From Cryptomeria japonica (lineage: Eukaryota > Streptophyta > Pinopsida > Cupressales > Cupressaceae), in NCBI RefSeq assembly GCF_030272615.1, contig NC_081415.1, positions 508,450,873 through 508,514,872 of the forward strand: 64,000 bases of DNA, given 5' to 3'. The stretch's first letter is position 1. Every line of letters begins with the position of its first letter. The translations under genes were made by a program, and so were the position numbers. A model generated the notes under the pieces. That model did not search any database and was not told the origin of the DNA. It saw only the letters and a program-made list of their open reading frames with translations. Of the stretch, positions 11,791 through 23,675 are shown in pieces.

Positions 11791-13701
11791 GTTAGGTTCA
11801 TTGTTTGTCTGATATCATTGCCAGAGCTGAATTTCCTGAAAATGTACAAGTTTGATTATAATATGTGTGCATTTACATTCAATTTTGAGTCCGAATTCTG
11901 AGTTATGTTGAATCTATAATACGTCCAATTCGTTCATGTTAGACTTTGTTGTGCAGAAATCTTTCTAGTCCAAGATTTAGAAACAGAGTATATATATTGT
12001 GATCCATGTCTTGTACAATTTCGGCATTTGGATCCTTTGTTTGAAAATTTGTTTAAAGCATGAAATTTTTAGAGGGCGACTTATTTTTAATTGAGGTTTG
12101 AGTGGATTCAAAGAGCCGGAGGGTTCTTTCCTCGCCACATAAAGTTGGAATAGTTCTATGATTTACAACAGATTCTGTGGCTCTTCCAGTACATGTCTTA
12201 TGGAGATCTGAATATGGGGTTTTGCCATAGTTTTAGGTTTATGTTTATTCCATTCAATTAGCTTTTAATACCAGACAAGTTTTCTGTGGATTTGAATTTT
12301 GGGTTTTACCGTAACTTTATGTTTTATTTTTTTATATCATACCATTCAAGTACGCTAAAACAACTTAATATCATATGTGGTGAAGCTCAACAAAGAGCTA
12401 AAGCGGGGAGGGTTTTTCGATATTATGGCCACAATCTCAAGGGATCTGTACTTTATATAATTCCATATCAGAAAGCACTTTCTTTACTCCTTATTTTTAT
12501 ATTTAGATCGTTGTACAGGATTGAGTTCAGCTTCAGTATCAGCAGTTTCAACTAGCTAAGTCTCCTCCAGTTTAAGCACCTTCAGTAGTTCTTCCACGAC
12601 TATTTTTTCATAAGTAGCACCAACACCTCCAAGAATAATAGGAGCAATTCTGGTTTTTACATAAATCACATTGCCCATTTCATTTTCTTTGATTATCTGC
12701 CCCCTGTTCCTCTTATAAGGCACCACATCACAGCTAGCATTTCCATAATACCTCCCCCCATTTCTAATTTCTTATACATTTTAATTTATTTTTCAAATAT
12801 TATATTATATTTAGACCACCATCCCCAAATTGTGCAAAAAATTCCACCTGTCCTCAAAATCTGTCCCCAAGTCCCCCCTTTCCAAAACCCTGCTGAACCA
12901 TGTTTACTTTTGTTGGCATATTTTAACTCTATTTTGACAATATTAGACTATCACGTCACAACAATTCGATATTTTTCAATGTCTGGAAACCTTAACCACA
13001 TCAAATGTATCTTTAATAATCTAGTTCTTCATTTCACTCAAAACTCTCAACATTACATTGATAAATAATTTGTACATTGGTTTCTTTGCATTGCTAAATT
13101 CTTTTTAAATTTTCAATTTGTGATATTTTGCATGAATGGGAAACTTCACCACATTGTATTTTTCATTGATTTAACCATTAATCCATTGACTACAAAATTA
13201 TGTAACTTCAAAATTATGCAATCTTTTAAACTTCGCATTATAAACCTCTACTCATGAATTTGTGGGGCTTCAATCGTCACTTTTCCTTCCATCAATACTC
13301 TCCTCTCCATCCTAGAACCTACTAAACTCATACTTTCCAAACCAATAACAAGCCTTCTTTTTCATACTCTTTCAATAGAAAGGTTCCCATAGTTAAAATA
13401 TTCAAGGACCCACATCTCCCATTTTATAGTTCTTTACAGTTCATGGAAAAAAATTCCAGCATTCTATATAAAGCTCCATAAATTCTGAGCTTCTCATGGT
13501 CTAACCTTTCATAATCTCTTGCATTCGAACACAATTAATATCTGTTTATACAAGGTATTAATTGTTAAAAACAACTTTTATATGAACAGAGAAACACAGA
13601 ATTCTTATTTAAAATACAAACCACTTCATTATCTTTCAATTTTTTCCACCCCATTCAACACACCGACATCTATAAACATTTCAGTGCTGAAATTTTCAAA
13701 T

Positions 13702-14097
13702 TCAAAGTACAAAACTAAATAAACAATTAGCATGTAGATAGAAGTTTCCAACTAAATGCCTTTGTACCCTGATTCTATGGAAGCATTTGATGTCTGGTGC
13801 TATAACAAAAACCATTTGATCATTTCTTTCAAACTCTACTATGTGCAAAATTATTCCCTGCGTCTTTAAATCCGAACAGAAATATAATAACTCCAATAGA
13901 AGAGCTTGTTCAGCCAACTCCACCAAACACTTTATCAGATCAAGAGGTGAGGTATGTACCATAGAAATGGCCTCCAAGTGAGCTCCTTCTTCCATGAAAG
14001 CAATATTACCATTCATGATCAGACCATTTTCAAGTGAGGTCCAACCTTGATTCAATAATGTTGATGCCATACCACTTTCAACAACTTTGGTCATCAA
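13702..14097 (-). pseudogene. Unrecognised 131-codon frame, possible gene fragment
   Basis: The frame has a balanced, soluble-looking composition, unlike the Phe/Ile/Lys-rich chance frames elsewhere in the window. Segments such as NQGWTSLENGLIMNGNIAFM and DLIKCLVELAEQALLLELL suggest helices. Upstream in the same frame, similar-looking coding continues past a stop near 14113 (SSDFAPGYGISSFL before it). I do not recognise the family. It may be a captured exon fragment or chance. No introns, LTR or inverted repeats mark its source. Confidence 0.25.
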
Positions 14098-16301
14098 GTC
14101 AAAGCCAGGTGGTTAAAGGAATGATGAAATTCCATAGCCTGGTGCAAAGTCTGATGAATCCAAATATTAATCACCCGGAAGAATCACCTTTTGCCTAATC
14201 TACTGAATCCACGCCTGGGTCTGGATCACGAAAATATGGATCACGATCACTATCTATGGATATCTCTCTATGATATGCACATAAATAAACAATCTAGGCA
14301 TATTGTCGTAGTAGAGACTTGAATATATAGGTTGAATTTACCACTTGAATCATAACATTTGCAAAGTAAGTACTTTGAACTTTAGAGTTATATCTAATGA
14401 CTTTCTTAAAGTGCATAACATTAGTGCTCTGCCTCTTATTCAGTAGTTGCAGATGGAAATCATTGACTGTTTGAAAAGTCTATTAGACGAAAAGTCTATT
14501 AGACAAAAAGAAAACGATCATAGAAATAAGATAATACACATTTTTTGAGATCCCTGACTCACACAGACAAACACCGGAAAGTATAAGAAATTTAAAGCTA
14601 AAAGCCTGCAACAAACTGCATAAAAAGCCATTTTTGGTGTTAGATTTAAACATTATTCATATTTATAATTAAAATAGTAAGATATATATTGTTTTATTGT
14701 TCTTGTTTTTGGATTAATTGTATGTACTCTTTGCATCAATGTTTAGGATCACACTCTATGATCTATTGTCAAGATTCTTCTGCTCTCTAACATCCTGATG
14801 ATGGATCATACAGTGTGATCCGTTGATGCAAAAAACTACACAAAACTACATGCAATTGAATCCAAAAGCAGCAACAACAATAAAATTTCATGGATTGTGG
14901 AAATCTACTAGCATTAATAATATATTGTTGATTGTTTATATGAATTTTTTTTGATACAATGTCTAATTTTAAATTAAATCTAATATTTTTATATAACAAT
15001 CGTAATTGAAAGTCTTTTTTGTTAGTCCTCATTTTCATTTATCTCTTACAAGACAACACATGAACACCACATGAAAATAATCTCTTTTCAAATTAAAAAA
15101 AACTACTGAATTTTATTATTATTATCTCGTAGAAGTGTATATTATCTTTAAATTTGATAATTATATCTACATTTTTTCTATTTATTATTGGGAGTAAGGG
15201 GTCTAGTTCGTTTAATTTTTCATTTATTCACCAAGCTTTTCTTTTAGTCTAAATATTGCAGGTCATTGGCTCTTCCAAGGTGGTAATTATTTGACAATGC
15301 TTTGGCATGATACTGCAAAAGCTTACAACTTTCTTATAACCTTTAAGATCCATTGTATTACCAAGAAAACAAACAAAAGCCCTCTAATCATTCATCTCAA
15401 ATTCAGTTGCTAATTTAGAACAAAAAAAGCTTTAAAACTGATGCACCAGGATTTCTTCTTTATTGTAGTTTTAGGGACTTGTTTTTGTTACTAGAATATA
15501 TTCGGTTATTTTGGGCTTCAATCTCTAATATAGTAATCACAACATTGAAAACAGAAATGCTGACTAGCATTGCATTTATGTTTTATGCTTGTATTCAATC
15601 AGTACCATCTGCGTCTCTTGTGGTGCTTCAGTGGTTTCCATAACATTTATTGCTCTGTTTTACCTTTCAACGTAGTTTACTCATCTTCTGATATTAAAAT
15701 TTATTACTAATTTACAGTACTTCATTGTGTATTTCTCATGGTAGTTGAAACTTCAGCCCTTTAAGCTCATCACTAGCATTTGTCTTTAATATTTCTAATA
15801 TGCAAGGATATTTTGAATCAAATGTATCTTTCTTAGTTTTATCTAGCATCTAATTATGTTTATGTGAATTATATTTAGTTTAAGGCTAAAAATAAAATAT
15901 GTATATATTTATAATTTTTGTAGTTTTCTCTGCCGTTGCTGCTTTATATACTTATAATGAAGAATTTTTTTTCCACTATTTCATACTGCTGTTGTCGATA
16001 AGAACAATGAAGTTTGTATGGTTGTAGCCAAAACGTATCCAGCCACTGAAAATTGAAACAAGCCCATGTAATTTGTAATACCTGAGTGATCCAAAAACTC
16101 AAAATTCTAGTCAAATCCTTTGCATCTATATTACACAATCCTTGACAATCAGTCAATGATAGAGCCTTTTTACAATTTTCCATATACTTAACTATTACAC
16201 TATAACAACTCTCTACCATATGCAGACAAACCAGATTTATATTTGAACTTTCTGTTCTTATGAATATCAAATCAAGTTTTCTTATGTTCTTATTGATAGT
16301 A

Positions 16302-16373
16302 ATGTTTCTGCTTTCATATAACAGATTTCTACAATAAAATTATGTTTCTGCTTTCATATAACAGATTTCTACA
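16302..16373. repeat. Short direct duplication, 40-bp period
   Basis: The 32-bp block starting ATGTTTCTGCTTTCATATAA occurs at 16302 and again at 16342 with near-perfect identity. Confidence 0.85.
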
Positions 16374-16391
16374 TCGTAAAATTATAAATCA

Positions 16392-16535
16392 TTTTGTAAA
16401 ATTGTTGAAAATTGAGGAACTCAGAAATGAACATTAAAACCCCTAAATGTAAATCCTGAAACTTCTTGTAAAATTGTTGTAAATTGAGGAACTCAGAAAT
16501 GAACATTAAAACCCATAAATGTAAATCCTGAAACT
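16392..16535. repeat. 72-bp tandem duplication
   Basis: Two copies offset by 72 bp share ATTGAGGAACTCAGAAATGA, then ACATTAAAACCC and TAAATGTAAATCCTGAAACT, with a few differences. Confidence 0.85.
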
Positions 16536-16660
16536 TCCCCAAAAAAGTCTGGAAACTATTTAACAAGTGGTTATTTTATTTTGAAACCATTTCTTTTCTG
16601 TTCTCATTCCTGGTTCATTTGCATTTCACAGAACTAGAGGCACAGTTTTTCGTTTTTTTC

Positions 16661-16895
16661 AGTTTGTAAATTTTGTCCAGCTTTACATATTTTGTTACAA
16701 TTATAAAAGCATTCCGATTTCTAAATTCCACACGGAATTTACATATTTTGCTAGCATTATAACCATTTCAGTTTCTAAATTCTGTACGACTTTTACGGAA
16801 TTGGATCCATTTATAATCAGATTCTAAATTCTGTACAGCTGTTACATATTTTGCCCCAATTATAATCATTTCAGTTTCTAATTCTGTAACATGCA
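16661..16895. repeat. Degenerate tandem repeat, about 55-60 bp units
   Basis: Four to five imperfect units each carry a TTACATATTTTG block, an ATTATAA..CATT block and a TTTCTAAATTC..TAC block. No coding meaning seen. Unit boundaries are fuzzy. Confidence 0.65.
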
Positions 16896-17688
16896 GAATT
16901 TCCTCTAGCCGAAAATACCGTTCCATTAAAAATTCAATTCTTTTTCTGTGGGGAATAAAACGGTCCATCATTACATGTTTGATTCTTATCCGATCATAGC
17001 AGATCTAGAGAAGATGCGTAACGTATGTACGCATTCAATACTTGAGTAAAATAAAGAATGAGTTAATATGTGTTTGGTCTTCGGAATCCTACGCAGTAAA
17101 GCACCATCCCTAGAAAGATGTGGACAGGGCACCACAATTTAACTGGTTTTTTCTGTGTGGAGATTGAGTTGCTGTTGTATGAATGCTGACATGATTTAAA
17201 CACCAATACAAATAATTGAGAATTTTCAGTCATTTGGAATTTTAAAGCATATGATACTTGAAGAGTCTACATTTGCACATTTCATTTGCTAATTAACATC
17301 TTAATTTTGTTAATTTTGTTAATTTTGCAGGTTCCCAAATGAGAAATTAAAAAAGATCAAAAGCTCCTTGCTTCAACTAGTGGACACTTCAAAATACTAT
17401 TCACATACCTATAATATTCAAAGCAACACTTATCTTATTTTGTTTTGTAAATAACTAGTTAATTATCTTTCGCTACAAACATTCGATAATATGCTTAGTT
17501 TTTGTAAATATAAATCTTATGCACTGTCTACTTGTATAATAGTTTTGAATGATATAATATTTAATTGTTACTTTATTTAATAATGTTCATCTGAGCCTTA
17601 TTCTTTAAATATAGGCCTATCTTCTAGAAGGCTGATGGGAGTCTTATAAGGAAGGGTTTATGGATGAATTGAACATGTTCAGATTGTT

Positions 17689-17696
17689 ATTGAAAT
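17689..17696. repeat. hAT target duplication, left copy
   Basis: ATTGAAAT next to the left terminal repeat; it matches 21500-21507 (ATCGAAAT) at 7 of 8 bases. The mismatch is a T/C transition. Confidence 0.8.
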
Positions 17697-17728
17697 CAGA
17701 GAAACGAAAATCGCCCAAAATTGCTTGA

Positions 17729-17825
17729 ACTCGGTGAGTCCCGAGCCGAGTGAGTCTCGGTGAGTCTAGGGGGCTCAGACTCGGACTCAGCCGAGTCTGG
17801 CGAGACCTAACTCCCAGACTCGACC
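17729..17825. repeat. hAT left subterminal repeat cluster
   Basis: Dense short repeats of ACTCGG, GAGTC and CCGAGT in both orientations, in a CpG-rich patch unlike the flanking AT-rich DNA. A mirrored cluster lies at 21443-21490. In hAT elements such subterminal motifs are the transposase binding sites; that role here is inference from position. Confidence 0.8.
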
Positions 17826-18269
17826 GCCAGCAATGACATTTTAAGTTTAAAAAGAAAGCAACTTACAATATGTCTTCAATTGCTTTTAGCCTAAAACTAA
17901 AAGTGAACTTCATTTCATTCATTTGGCAAAATAGGAGGAGAAAGATGAGTTGTGAGGAGAAACAAGGGTTCATTGAAGGAAAAGCAGCAAGGAGGAAGCT
18001 CAAGATTTCATCCATAAATCGCATTGGGGCTGCATTATACTTTCATTTGGTGCATCAAGAGTTGGAAAGGAAGAGTTTGCATCTCATTTCAAGCTTGTTG
18101 TAAGAGGTAGGATTGTTTTTTTGAGTTTTCTTTTGTTTCTTGTAAGCAAAAATTTCATTGTGATTTGTTTGATTAATTTTCTATTCATTTCATTTGAAAG
18201 TTTTTCATTTTCTTCCAAAATCTAATGTAGGTAAGCCATAGGATTTGTAAATTTCTTTAAAAAGAAAAA

Positions 18270-18299
18270 GTAGGGTTTGAAATTTTGATCAAACCCTAC
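18270..18299. repeat. Perfect 11-bp inverted repeat inside the hAT element
   Basis: GTAGGGTTTGA and its exact complement TCAAACCCTAC are separated by 8 bases. A related TTTACAAACCCTACC copy lies 20 bp downstream. It sits in the untranslated part before the transposase start, and its role is unknown. Confidence 0.7.
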
Positions 18300-18495
18300 A
18301 TTTAAAAAAAAAAAATTTACAAACCCTACCTTAGTACCCACATTAGTTTTTTGAAAAAAATGTACAATTGTTTTGATATTAATTTATGACTGCACAAATT
18401 CTCAAATATTAATTTTTTTTTGTTTTTGTAATAATGTCTTATTGCAGCAACCTTGACTTTTTTATTTGCCTCAATTTTCACATTACAATCATACA

Positions 18496-21140
18496 ATGTC
18501 TACTTCTAAATTTTGCTTGGAAAAATCATGAAGATTTTCTTGGACAAAAAAAAGGACAAACAAAGTGTAAATTTTGTAAAACAATATTCCATGGAGGAAT
18601 ATATATATATGTTAAAATACCATCTTGCCGGCATATTTGGCCATGATGCTGAACCATGCACATTAGCAACTATTGAGGCTACACGTGAGTGCTACGTGCA
18701 ACTTGAAGCACTTGAAGAAAAGAAGGAAATGGTGAAGAAGCAAAAGGAAGATTTGGCGGGCATTGGTTGTGTTGGAGGGCCTCCTTCCATGCCTCCATAT
18801 CGTCCTAGTGCTAGTGCTTCTGCTTCTGATAGTGCTCATGGTCGTGGCACTGCCGCTGCTAGTGGTAGTGGGAGTGTTAGCATTAGTCCTAGAATTAGTA
18901 AATCTAGGTTGGATTCCTACTTTGAGCCTCACACTACTGTTGGCTCCCAACCGTCGCTTGAGAGTATGGGTTGGAACAAGGAGGTCCATGATGCCGCTAG
19001 ATTGGCGGTCGACAAGTTTTGGTACTACTGCACTTCCATTCTTTGTAGACAGGGGAATATTTTTTGTTTGATTGTTTTAATATTTATAGTTTGATTCTTT
19101 GTTTGATTTTTTGTTGTACATAGTATACTTATCTCATTTAATTTATTTGTGACAGGTCTTCTTAATGGCAAGAAATGGTTGATGCCATTACCATGTGCGG
19201 GGCGGGGTTCAAAGCCCTTTCTGAATCTGATTTAAGGGGACCAATTTTGTCAGATATAGTGCGTGATGTGAAGGGTGAATTACAGGATCAACACCAGATA
19301 TGGAGTAGGATAGGTTGCACCATCATGACTGATGGTTGGATAGATAGGAGAAATATAACTCTCCTTAAGTTTCTTGTTTCTTCCGCAGGTGATTGATTAA
19401 TTTTAATTTCATTTAGTCATTAATTTTTTTTGAATTTTTATTTAATGATTTATTGAATGATCATTGATCTTGCTTTATTTTTAATTTCAGGGGGCATTGT
19501 TTTCGTCAAGTCCATTGATGCCTCCGTACAAAAACGCCACATTCCTATGTGAGGCAATAGAGGAGGTGATACATGACGTGGGTGAGGAGAACGTGGTGCA
19601 GGTAGTCACTGATAATGCAACAAATTATGTTGCTGTAGGTAGACTTTTGATGGAGAGGCACCCATCTATATATTGGTCTCCATGTGTTGCCCATTGCATT
19701 GACCTCATGTTGGAGGATATTGGGAAACTCCCATGGATTAAGAGATGTGTAGAAAGGGCAAAAAATGTTTGCAAATTTGTATATAATCATTCATGGGTGT
19801 TAGCTCTTATGAGGCAATACACGGAGCAAAGGGAGTTAGCTCGTCCTGAAATCACCAGATTTGCCACTAACTTCATTACATTACAATCCATGCTTCGGTG
19901 TAAGGTGGCTTTGAGACGTATGATTGTTAGTGAGGAGTGGGCTTCCTCATCTTATGTTGCTATTGTTGCAGGGATACATATGGCAGATTGCATTTTTGAC
20001 GAGGGAGGCTTTTGGACCCCTTGTGTTGAGATTGTGAAGGTAAATTTTTTATAAATTCTACAATTTAAGTTTCTATTTTATAATTATTCATCATTTTCTC
20101 TTATTTGCTCATTTTTTATAAATTACGCAATATTTGCAATTTTGCAATTTGTTAAGCCCTTGATGGTTCTCTTGCGAGTTGAGGATGGGGAAAAGCCCAC
20201 AATGGGCTACATATATGAGGGCATGGATAGGGCCAAGGAGGCCATCAGATCCATGTATGGAGGAGATGAGAGTAGGTATCGTCCCATTTGGGATATCATT
20301 GATAAGAGATGGCATAACCAGCTTCATAGGCCCATCCATGCAGCAACATATTATCTTAATCTGGCATTCCATTTCCGCCCTACTCTCAAGGCGGATGAGG
20401 AGGTTCTTAGTGGACTGTACTTAGTCATAGAGCAGATGGCACTTGCTGGTTGTACTACCGAAATTATGTAAGAGATATAGTTATTTTCTAGTGCTCAAGG
20501 GGAGAACTTCTCTCGTCCTATCTGCAAAGAAAGTAGGACAACTATGATGCCAGGTAAAAATACATTTTAAGGCATAATTTTAATTTTATTATATATTGTC
20601 AAACGAGACTTGAGAGTGAGATTGATTTTTTTTATTTTTCTCATTTTAGATAATTGGTGGAAATTTTTTGGCCCAAAAACACCAAATATTCAAAAGTTGG
20701 CCATTCACATTTTGAGCCAACCATGCAACGCATTTGGTTGGGAGCGCAATTGGAGTATGTTAGAGCACATACATCCAAGTGGCGCAATAAGTTATCTGTG
20801 GAGAAATTGAAGGATCTTGTCTTTGTTCACTACAACCTCCGCCTCAAACAAAAACGGAGTGATCCTGAAGCCGAGTGGACCATTGAGGCTACTGAACCTG
20901 TCTTTAGTGACGAGGACATTGATTGGGTAGGCAGATAGAGAGGTTGAGGTTGTAGCCATGGCAGAGGAGGAGTAGAGAGCACGAGTAGAGACAACAGAGC
21001 TAGAGGTAGACATAGATATTCATATACTTCATGTTGGTGAGGGTGACATGGTGTCACAAGCAGAGACTATGGCTGCTGAATCATCCAGGACCTACCTTAG
21101 ACGCCTTCGTAGGAGGGATGCAGGCTCCTTTGAGCCATAA
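18496..21140 (+). pseudogene. hAT transposase, multiply broken
   Basis: The gene starts at an ATG at 18496. A BED-type zinc finger follows (CKFC near 18570, HHLAG-like KYHLAGIFGHD near 18620), split by a frame change in an (AT)n run at 18599-18611. After a Ser/Ala-rich linker, the exon near 19160-19390 carries the DUF659 catalytic start (CTIMTDGWIDRRN) and a TAA at its beginning. The exon 19488-20040 holds VTDNATNYV, SIYWSPCVAHCIDLML and ERAKNVCKFVYNH, with a frameshift near 19530 in an A run. The exon 20130-20470 gives GYIYEGMDRAKEAIRSMYGG, then breaks. The last exon, 20650-21140, has the dimerisation motif SQPCNAFGWERNWSM and SVEKLKDLVFVHYNLRL in two different frames. At least five frame changes and several stops rule out a working protein. 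Confidence 0.93.
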
Positions 21141-21442
21141 GCTTGTAGTTGTTTTTACTTTTGATAATTGTATGGGACATTTGATCATATGATGACATAG
21201 ACTTTTTATTCCATGAGTTTTGTAATATTGTATACATTTGACAATATTTATATATTTCTATTTGTTATTTCGTTCAACTACAATTTGCGTTTATGCTTAT
21301 GTGATTTATGTATACTTGTGTATGTAATCAAATTAGCTTCCATTTGATGATGTTATTGTGTCTTTAAGGTTTATTTATAAATGGTGCATGCAACAAGTTT
21401 TAAATCTAAAAAAATCTCTAAATTTCTTGAGTTTTTCACTTT

Positions 21443-21490
21443 GCCGAGTCCGAGTTCCGAGTCGAGTCGGCCTCGCCAAGTCCGAGTCCC
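21443..21490. repeat. hAT right subterminal repeat cluster
   Basis: Contains GCCGAGTCCGAGT, CGAGTCGAGTCGG and AAGTCCGAGTCCC, the counterpart of the left cluster at 17729-17825. Confidence 0.8.
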
Positions 21491-21499
21491 GTTTCTATG

Positions 21500-21507
21500 A
21501 TCGAAAT
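21500..21507. repeat. hAT target duplication, right copy
   Basis: ATCGAAAT next to the right terminal repeat; partner of 17689-17696. Confidence 0.8.
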
Positions 21508-23668
21508 TGATATGTAACTCATTTCCTTTTCTGGGAGGAGTAAAGCTTTTGAGGGCACAAACACTTGGAGTTTGAGGTGTGGACGAAAACCCAACCCTTC
21601 TCCATGGAGTGATTGCAGGTTATTAATCACTACAGAAGAAATTTGTAAAGTCCTCCTTTGAAGATAAATTTCGGTAATAAAGATATTTGCTGTTATCTTA
21701 TCTCAGACAAATCTGTATGTATATCTGTGTTCACATGATCATCTACAGGGGTTGATTTGATGAATATTCAGTTTTGAGCATGATGGCATGTGGTTTATGT
21801 TAATGTTTGAACCTTGTTTTCTGGGTGTGGATACATCCCTGCTATTTGCGTGGACTTCTGGATAATGATGTCGCACTTTCTCCTTACCTGACCACGAGAT
21901 TCCTATTATTATGGCATAGTATGTTGGAAAGATCCATTTCTGGGTAATACAATCTGGAATACTTTCTGTGCTGGCTGTACACAACTGTTATTTATTTCTG
22001 AGTGCTGTATTGTATGCATCTCTTGAGTAAATTCGCCAATAAGGCATACTACTGCTGTCAACAAAGGTCAGAAATCATTTTTTTCATTACTCAGTAAGTT
22101 TTTTGAATTCTAAATGATCTATTCAATGAGAAATGTTGTTATTATGATCAATACGTTATCTACTTTTTGTTATGCAATGGATGATATTAAACTTATGCAA
22201 ACTCTAAATAAATCCAAAAATTCAAATTTTACACAAACCTGCAACTCAGAAGTTTTGGAACAGAAGAAATAAGGAAGTATAGGTGATATTGGGTTAGGGA
22301 TCTTACACCCTATGGTTTTACATTGTTGTCATACTCAGCCTGGTTTCTAGTTCTTTTCAGCTAAGAAGGAAAAATTGTATTCCTGGTTTTTACTTTGTTT
22401 CAGCTAGAAGGCAAAAAGTATTGACTATTTAAGCTAACTCCAGATTTATGTTGCTACCTTCTTGCATGAGCAGAACTCTCCATCAACAACCACCATTATC
22501 CATAAAAAACCTACACAGCTGTCAGTTAGATTGCAAAAATGAGGATACATTCTTTCACAAGTGCCGCTACAATTGTTTCTTGATACAGAAAGAACAAAAG
22601 GGATTATGTTAGTATCCATGATTACACTTCCAAGCGTGAGTCACTAGAGCAATACATTAAATTACCTTTTCCAAATTGCTGCCACAGATAGTTTCTATCC
22701 TCACTAACTGAACTCTACAGTTTAGCTATGACACTAGCATTGGTGCATGTGCTGGCAATCATCCAATGTTAAGGACTTGGCAAGGTGAACTGAGCCAGCT
22801 TAAGTATGCCAGCAAGCTGATTTTATTACATTTACCTCAGCATGATTCATTACATTAATTTACAAGATTGATTAGTGTAAACTAACTATGCTTACATTCC
22901 ATCTCAGTATCTGTTGTTATGCTAGGTTCCTTATGACGTGATTTATGGTTTGATTTCACATAGAATTTTTTTAACTAAATGGTCCATCCACCATTTTTAA
23001 TTGCCTGCAGGGTAATTTGATCAAATATGGGTGTGTTACATATCCTTTATTTTTTGTTAGGCATCTTTTCAAGATGCACACCCTTGGGTAATTACATGGT
23101 ACACGCATACTTCCCTTTAGCTGAGATGCCACATTTGGGGTTTGTTTTTGTTCTGCTAAAGTTGCTTGGGATTGGCATATGAACTTGTCCCATTTATTCA
23201 GGTGTCATTTGGGTTGGGCATACTGCAGATGGAGTAGAATTTTAATGGGTGCTAAGAAGTGCTTGCAATCATGACTCAGTTCTTAATGCTGATCCATTTG
23301 ACAACACGATAAAAATCTTGGCTTCATTCGACTGTATTTTGTACCTTCTCAAATGTCTTCAATTTTCAATGCGATGCAAAGAATCAAAGCTTACAGTTAC
23401 TATAGCTCTTTGAGAATGAAGGTTATAAAAAATTAAAAATAATTATATTCATTAGTCGTTTTAATTTTAAATTTTCTGTTTTGCACAATTGAAGGGAAAT
23501 GCTATAGGACGTCTTCTGAATCTTCTGATTTAGAACTTGACCAAACTAGCATCAAAGTGTATTTTAACCTGTTAGTCTTTTACATCTTAGCTTAAGATGT
23601 TGTTTAGCTGTTATGGAAATAATTTTGCTCCATTTTGAATTGTTGTTATATTAAGTTGTTGAATGCAG
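21508..23668. other. Presumed RPC11 5' intron, right part
   Basis: No gene, RNA gene or transposon end recognised. The interval ends with the acceptor GTTGAATGCAG at 23668. Confidence 0.45.
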
Positions 23669-23675
23669 TATAACT

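Larger units (their letters stand above)
11791..17696. other. Presumed RPC11 5' intron, left part
   Basis: AT-rich, with no host gene recognised. It contains local tandem repeats at 16302-16373, 16392-16535 and 16661-16895 and one unrecognised - strand frame at 13702-14097, listed separately. Confidence 0.4.
17697..21499 (+). mobile_element. hAT-family DNA transposon, complete ends, inactive
   Basis: The element is 3803 bp. Ends are imperfect inverted repeats: CAGAGAAACG at the left and the reverse complement of CATAGAAACG at the right (one mismatch). Flanking 8-bp sequences ATTGAAAT (17689-17696) and ATCGAAAT (21500-21507) match at 7 of 8 positions, the target duplication size of hAT elements. 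Both ends carry subterminal clusters of GACTCGG/CCGAGTC. Inside is a broken transposase gene with DUF659 and C-terminal dimerisation regions. The element is in the same orientation as RPC11 and lies in its presumed 5' intron. Confidence 0.93.
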
